Origin: Gammaproteobacteria bacterium
GTDB taxonomy: Bacteria; Pseudomonadota; Gammaproteobacteria; UBA6429; Thiohalophilaceae
Length of the DNA stretch: 7,790 nt
Direction of reading: 5' to 3'
Assembly (NCBI GenBank): GCA_011052165.1
Contig: DRJN01000033.1
Span: forward strand, 1-7,790
Positions 6,157 to 7,790 of the stretch are shown piece by piece (positions within the stretch are counted from its first letter, which is position 1; every line of letters starts with the position of its first letter). The position numbers were made by a program, and so were the translations under genes. The notes under the pieces were generated by a model. That model was not told where the DNA came from, did no database searches, and saw nothing but the letters and a program-made list of their open reading frames with translations.

Positions 6157-6828
6157 CTAGATATGGTATAGATGAAATGCCTGGCCAACGGAGGAATCCC
6201 CTCGGTACTGCAAATGGAAGCCGGCCTTGATGAAGACTTCGTGACATGTCGGGTTCATGTAAATAATCGTATGAGGGCGCGGTTTAAGGCGTAGTGATTG
6301 CTGGATTTTTTTCAGTACGTCATTCATTACCTGTTCGTCGAAAGGGTTATAGAAATAAAATGTACTGGCCTCGGTCGGTATAGGAAACGTTGCCGCGTCC
6401 TGGTTTATAATTTCGGTGGGCGTGGTTGCGCCAGCACGTTTGAGTGTAGCCAGATTGCGCCGCGCGGTATCACAGAGTGTGCGTTCAAATTCTACCCCTA
6501 CTACCTTGTTGAATCCAGACAGCGTTGCCAGCACCAGCACACGACCTTTGCCACTGCCGTAGTCGACAAATGTTCCAAGACGCAATACGGGGTCGAGTTG
6601 TTTGCAGATCTCGTTGAAAGTGATCCGTGCGGTTGGCATGTAAGGTTGCGCTGCGTCGAGTTTACCATCCACGATGTCCATGCTGGTGGTGTCGAGGAAT
6701 CCACCGGTATCGAGTCCCAATTGTCGGTCAAAGCGAAACTCATCGACGGCAAGGCGTAGGGTTTTGCGAAGACCGCGTGTGCGCAGCGAGGCAAGCAGGG
6801 TACTAAGGGCTAAAGTGAAGCGGTTCAA
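6157..6828 (-). CDS. Class I SAM-dependent methyltransferase
   Basis: The frame gives 223 residues from TTG 6828. A basic N-terminal region contains FRFDRQLGLDTGGFLD (31-46), then the SAM-binding motif I TFVDYGSGKGRVLVLA (86-101). The acidic residue after strand 2 is in VVGVEFE (109-115). FYFYNPFDEQV (157-167) is the motif IV-like strand with an NPF ending, and the C-terminal strands end FHLYHI. This is the layout of a Rossmann-fold methyltransferase of a small uncharacterised family; the acceptor is unknown. It converges with the FemAB-like gene, the two stop codons being separated by 3 nt. The start is uncertain. TTG 6828 has no nearby Shine-Dalgarno, whereas GGGGAGG (6864-6870) lies 8 nt before an in-frame ATC at 6853-6855, which would add nine residues. 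The upstream neighbour is the OMP remnant, whose stop lies directly before that GGGGAGG. Confidence 0.78.
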   Translation of the reverse strand: MNRFTLALSTLLASLRTRGLRKTLRLAVDEFRFDRQLGLDTGGFLDTTSMDIVDGKLDAAQPYMPTARITFNEICKQLDPVLRLGTFVDYGSGKGRVLVLATLSGFNKVVGVEFERTLCDTARRNLATLKRAGATTPTEIINQDAATFPIPTEASTFYFYNPFDEQVMNDVLKKIQQSLRLKPRPHTIIYMNPTCHEVFIKAGFHLQYRGDSSVGQAFHLYHI

Positions 6829-6863
6829 AAGTTTCGTCGCAACGGCTGCCTGGATAGCGGAAG

Positions 6864-6870
6864 CCTCCCC
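6864..6870 (-). promoter_or_regulatory. Strong Shine-Dalgarno (GGGGAGG) ahead of the methyltransferase
   Basis: On the minus strand GGGGAGG follows the OMP-remnant TAA directly and sits 8 nt before an in-frame ATC codon (6853-6855), but 35 nt before the first canonical start, TTG 6828. The placement implies that translation starts, or once started, at the ATC position. Confidence 0.45.
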
Positions 6871-7229
6871 TTAGAAATTCAGTGAGATATTGGCCGAGAA
6901 CAGGTCTATACCGGAGCCTACGTTTACAGTGGCACAGTCGACCTCAACGTCTTCGTCGATCATATACCGATCCCAGTCAAGACACACTGGCACCGAAGGT
7001 AATTTAGGTACCGGGCAGTCCGCAAGGGTTTCGCCCAAATTGACATAACAGCCCTCAATTGCGATATAGTCGCCAAACTGATAAGCGGCAAATTATTTAA
7101 TCCCCTATCCGAGTCATCGGCGTCACAGTAAAACCCGAATGCGGTACAGGCATCGGCGACAATTCCGGCACCGCTATACTTGGCAAGCCCTTACCCGCTC
7201 CAACTGTATGAACCACCGCCGAAGACGGG
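6871..7229 (-). pseudogene. Outer-membrane beta-barrel protein (OMP_b-brl type), broken C-terminal remnant
   Basis: The minus strand carries two joined pieces of a small outer-membrane beta-barrel protein. The first, from 7190, reads GLAKYSGAGIVADACTAFGF, then YCDADDSDRG. The second, in another frame from 7092, reads FAAYQFGDYIAIEGCYVNLG, then ETLAD, and ends VGSGIDLFSANISLNF-stop. The GYQFxDYIAxEGxYVxLG and DLFSAN...F-stop patterns are typical of OmpA-like barrels; the terminal Phe is the Bam recognition residue. A frameshift near 7092-7100 separates the pieces. An in-frame TAA at 7191-7193 interrupts a possible earlier strand (PVFGGGSYSWSG, up to 7229). The signal peptide and most N-terminal strands are missing. 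It is not functional, and it lies between the methyltransferase and other truncated genes. Confidence 0.58.
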
Positions 7230-7355
7230 GTTGGTCTGCAGTGCCCAGCTTAGGTACAGGGTGTAGAATAGCATGCCGCCAATCAGGATCCTAGCGACTG
7301 CGACCATAAGCGGTATCCGCTGCAGATCGGCTGATAGACTGGGCTGGGTATTCAT
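7230..7355 (-). pseudogene. N-terminal fragment of a membrane protein, HTTM-like
   Basis: From ATG 7355 the minus strand reads MNTQPSLSADLQRIPLM, then the hydrophobic helix VAVARILIGGMLFYTLYLSW and ALQTN, before passing into the OMP remnant. The R-I-L-I-G-G-M-L-F-Y-T...W-A-L pattern resembles the first helix of HTTM (vitamin-K-carboxylase-like) membrane proteins. AAGGA lies 9 nt before the ATG, so the original start and ribosome-binding site seem preserved. Only about 42 residues remain. The name is tentative; a truncated membrane protein is the safer statement. Confidence 0.35.
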
Positions 7356-7361
7356 GTGTAG

Positions 7362-7505
7362 GCATCCTTGACCAACACATTGATTATCAGAATTAATCAG
7401 CACTGCACCAACCGGTACTTCTTCGTGCGCTGCCGCAATTTTTGCCAGCTCACAGGCTCTGCTCATCCAGTGGAGATCGATATCGTCAATCTCTTCTGGA
7501 AACAT
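7362..7505 (-). pseudogene. Second TadA, truncated N-terminal fragment
   Basis: Minus-strand codons from ATG 7505 give MFPEEIDDIDLHWMSRACEL, then AKIAAAHEEVPVGAVLI and NSDNQCVGQGC. This aligns without gaps to the first 48 residues of the left TadA, with about 25 identities by hand count. Homology stops there: the zinc-binding HAE segment and everything after are replaced by the start of another gene (ATG 7355, same frame). Without HAE and PCxxC it cannot deaminate tRNA. An alternative in-frame ATG lies at 7514. The DNA upstream also resembles that upstream of the left tadA. Confidence 0.8.
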
Positions 7506-7514
7506 CTTACCCAC

Positions 7515-7607
7515 TCGATTGTAAACAAGCCATGTAAAGCCAGTAATGGCGCGGGTTTTACGATGGTCATAATCGTCAATACCATGAAAAATACCATGTT
7601 CAGAATT
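7515..7607. repeat. Direct repeat, right copy: DNA upstream of the tadA fragment
   Basis: This is the partner of 249-334, in the same orientation and about 7.27 kb away. It holds the shared TCGATTGTAAAC (7515-7526) and the ATGAAAAATACCATGTTC block (from 7584). Small length differences exist between the copies. Together with the adjoining tadA starts, the repeated unit spans roughly 240 bp. Confidence 0.6.
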
Positions 7608-7658
7608 TGTTGCTAATCGCCCGAAAAGGTTGCCGACAGAACGCTGTCACACAATACT

Positions 7659-7790
7659 CTAAGCCACCTTCCGAGCTTTGACTTCCAAGTTTATGCCTTC
7701 CTGCTCCTGCAGATAACTGATCACCGCTTTTCGAAAACCCGGGATAATTCCTCGAACCCGATCGTTGCGTTGATATAGTAGCGCAATACC
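7659..7790 (-). pseudogene. HigA-like helix-turn-helix regulator / antitoxin, remnant with internal deletion
   Basis: The minus strand entering from the right edge reads LRYYINATIGFEELSRVF. This matches the LRDYVNATVGFEALA stretch just before the helix-turn-helix in small XRE-type proteins annotated as addiction-module antidotes. In the next frame it continues AVISYLQEQEGINLEV, then KARKVA-stop (7659-7661), which matches the C-terminal end of the same family. The usual middle part, roughly TGxPPKSLMRMxSPxGNPxAxNLF, is missing and the frame changes at the join near 7735, so the DNA-binding helix is lost. A cognate RelE/HigB-type toxin gene would lie beyond the right edge. Confidence 0.6.

Noticed and set aside
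6140..6200. Bidirectional terminator between the convergent FemAB-like and methyltransferase genes
   Set aside because: No convincing GC-rich hairpin with a T-tract is visible around the 3 nt gap.
6298..6759. 153-codon plus-strand ORF opposite the methyltransferase
   Set aside because: The minus strand has a full SAM-binding motif set; the plus frame shows no domain and is a shadow.

Overview
The window looks like an accessory region of a Gammaproteobacterium. This is inferred from the Proteobacteria-type families present (TadA, FemAB/GNAT, an OMP beta-barrel ending in Phe, and a thioredoxin-family tail ending in a KPSI.CNIKWKPGNEP-type motif); no ribosomal or other marker gene fixes the taxon. 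It holds an envelope-glycan gene set, partly decayed, set between stretches of gene debris.

Layout. Positions 1-233 (minus) are the 5' part of an apparently intact tadA running off the left edge. Positions 234-600 are AT-rich and non-coding, and begin with about 100 bp that resemble the DNA upstream of a second tadA fragment at the right end. Positions 601-842 are the broken 3' end of a thioredoxin-family gene. From 979 to 6153 everything reads on the plus strand: a GT2 glycosyltransferase with C-terminal membrane helices (979-2001, two compensating frameshifts), a YbhN/AglD-like flippase-type membrane protein (2007-3008, intact), the 3' half of a polysaccharide-deacetylase-like gene (3029-3441, frameshift and nonsense codon), a possible 27-codon linker ORF (3441-3524), a 552-residue GT-C-like membrane protein (3521-5179, intact) and a FemAB/GNAT-like transferase (5254-6153, intact). 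A SAM-dependent methyltransferase (6157-6828) faces this block on the minus strand. From 6871 to the right edge the minus strand carries only remnants: the end of an outer-membrane beta-barrel gene, the start of an HTTM-like membrane protein, the first 48 codons of a second tadA, and the tail of a HigA-like helix-turn-helix gene.

How it may work together. If functional, the plus-strand genes fit a lipid-linked glycan module. The GT2 would charge a polyprenyl phosphate with a sugar, the flippase-type protein would handle membrane transit, the GT-C-like protein would transfer the sugar on the outer face, and the deacetylase and FemAB-like protein would decorate the product. As the sequence stands, the GT2 and deacetylase genes are interrupted, so the module is either decaying or affected by base-calling errors. 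The genes from 3521 to 6828 are open and look more GC-rich by eye than those from 979 to 3008, which suggests two sources. No integrase, transposase, CRISPR array, tRNA or rRNA is visible. The most curious details are a textbook A AAA AAG slippery heptamer exactly at the first GT2 frameshift, a strong Shine-Dalgarno placed 8 nt before an in-frame AUC codon ahead of the methyltransferase, and the two diverged tadA 5' regions bracketing the locus as direct repeats.
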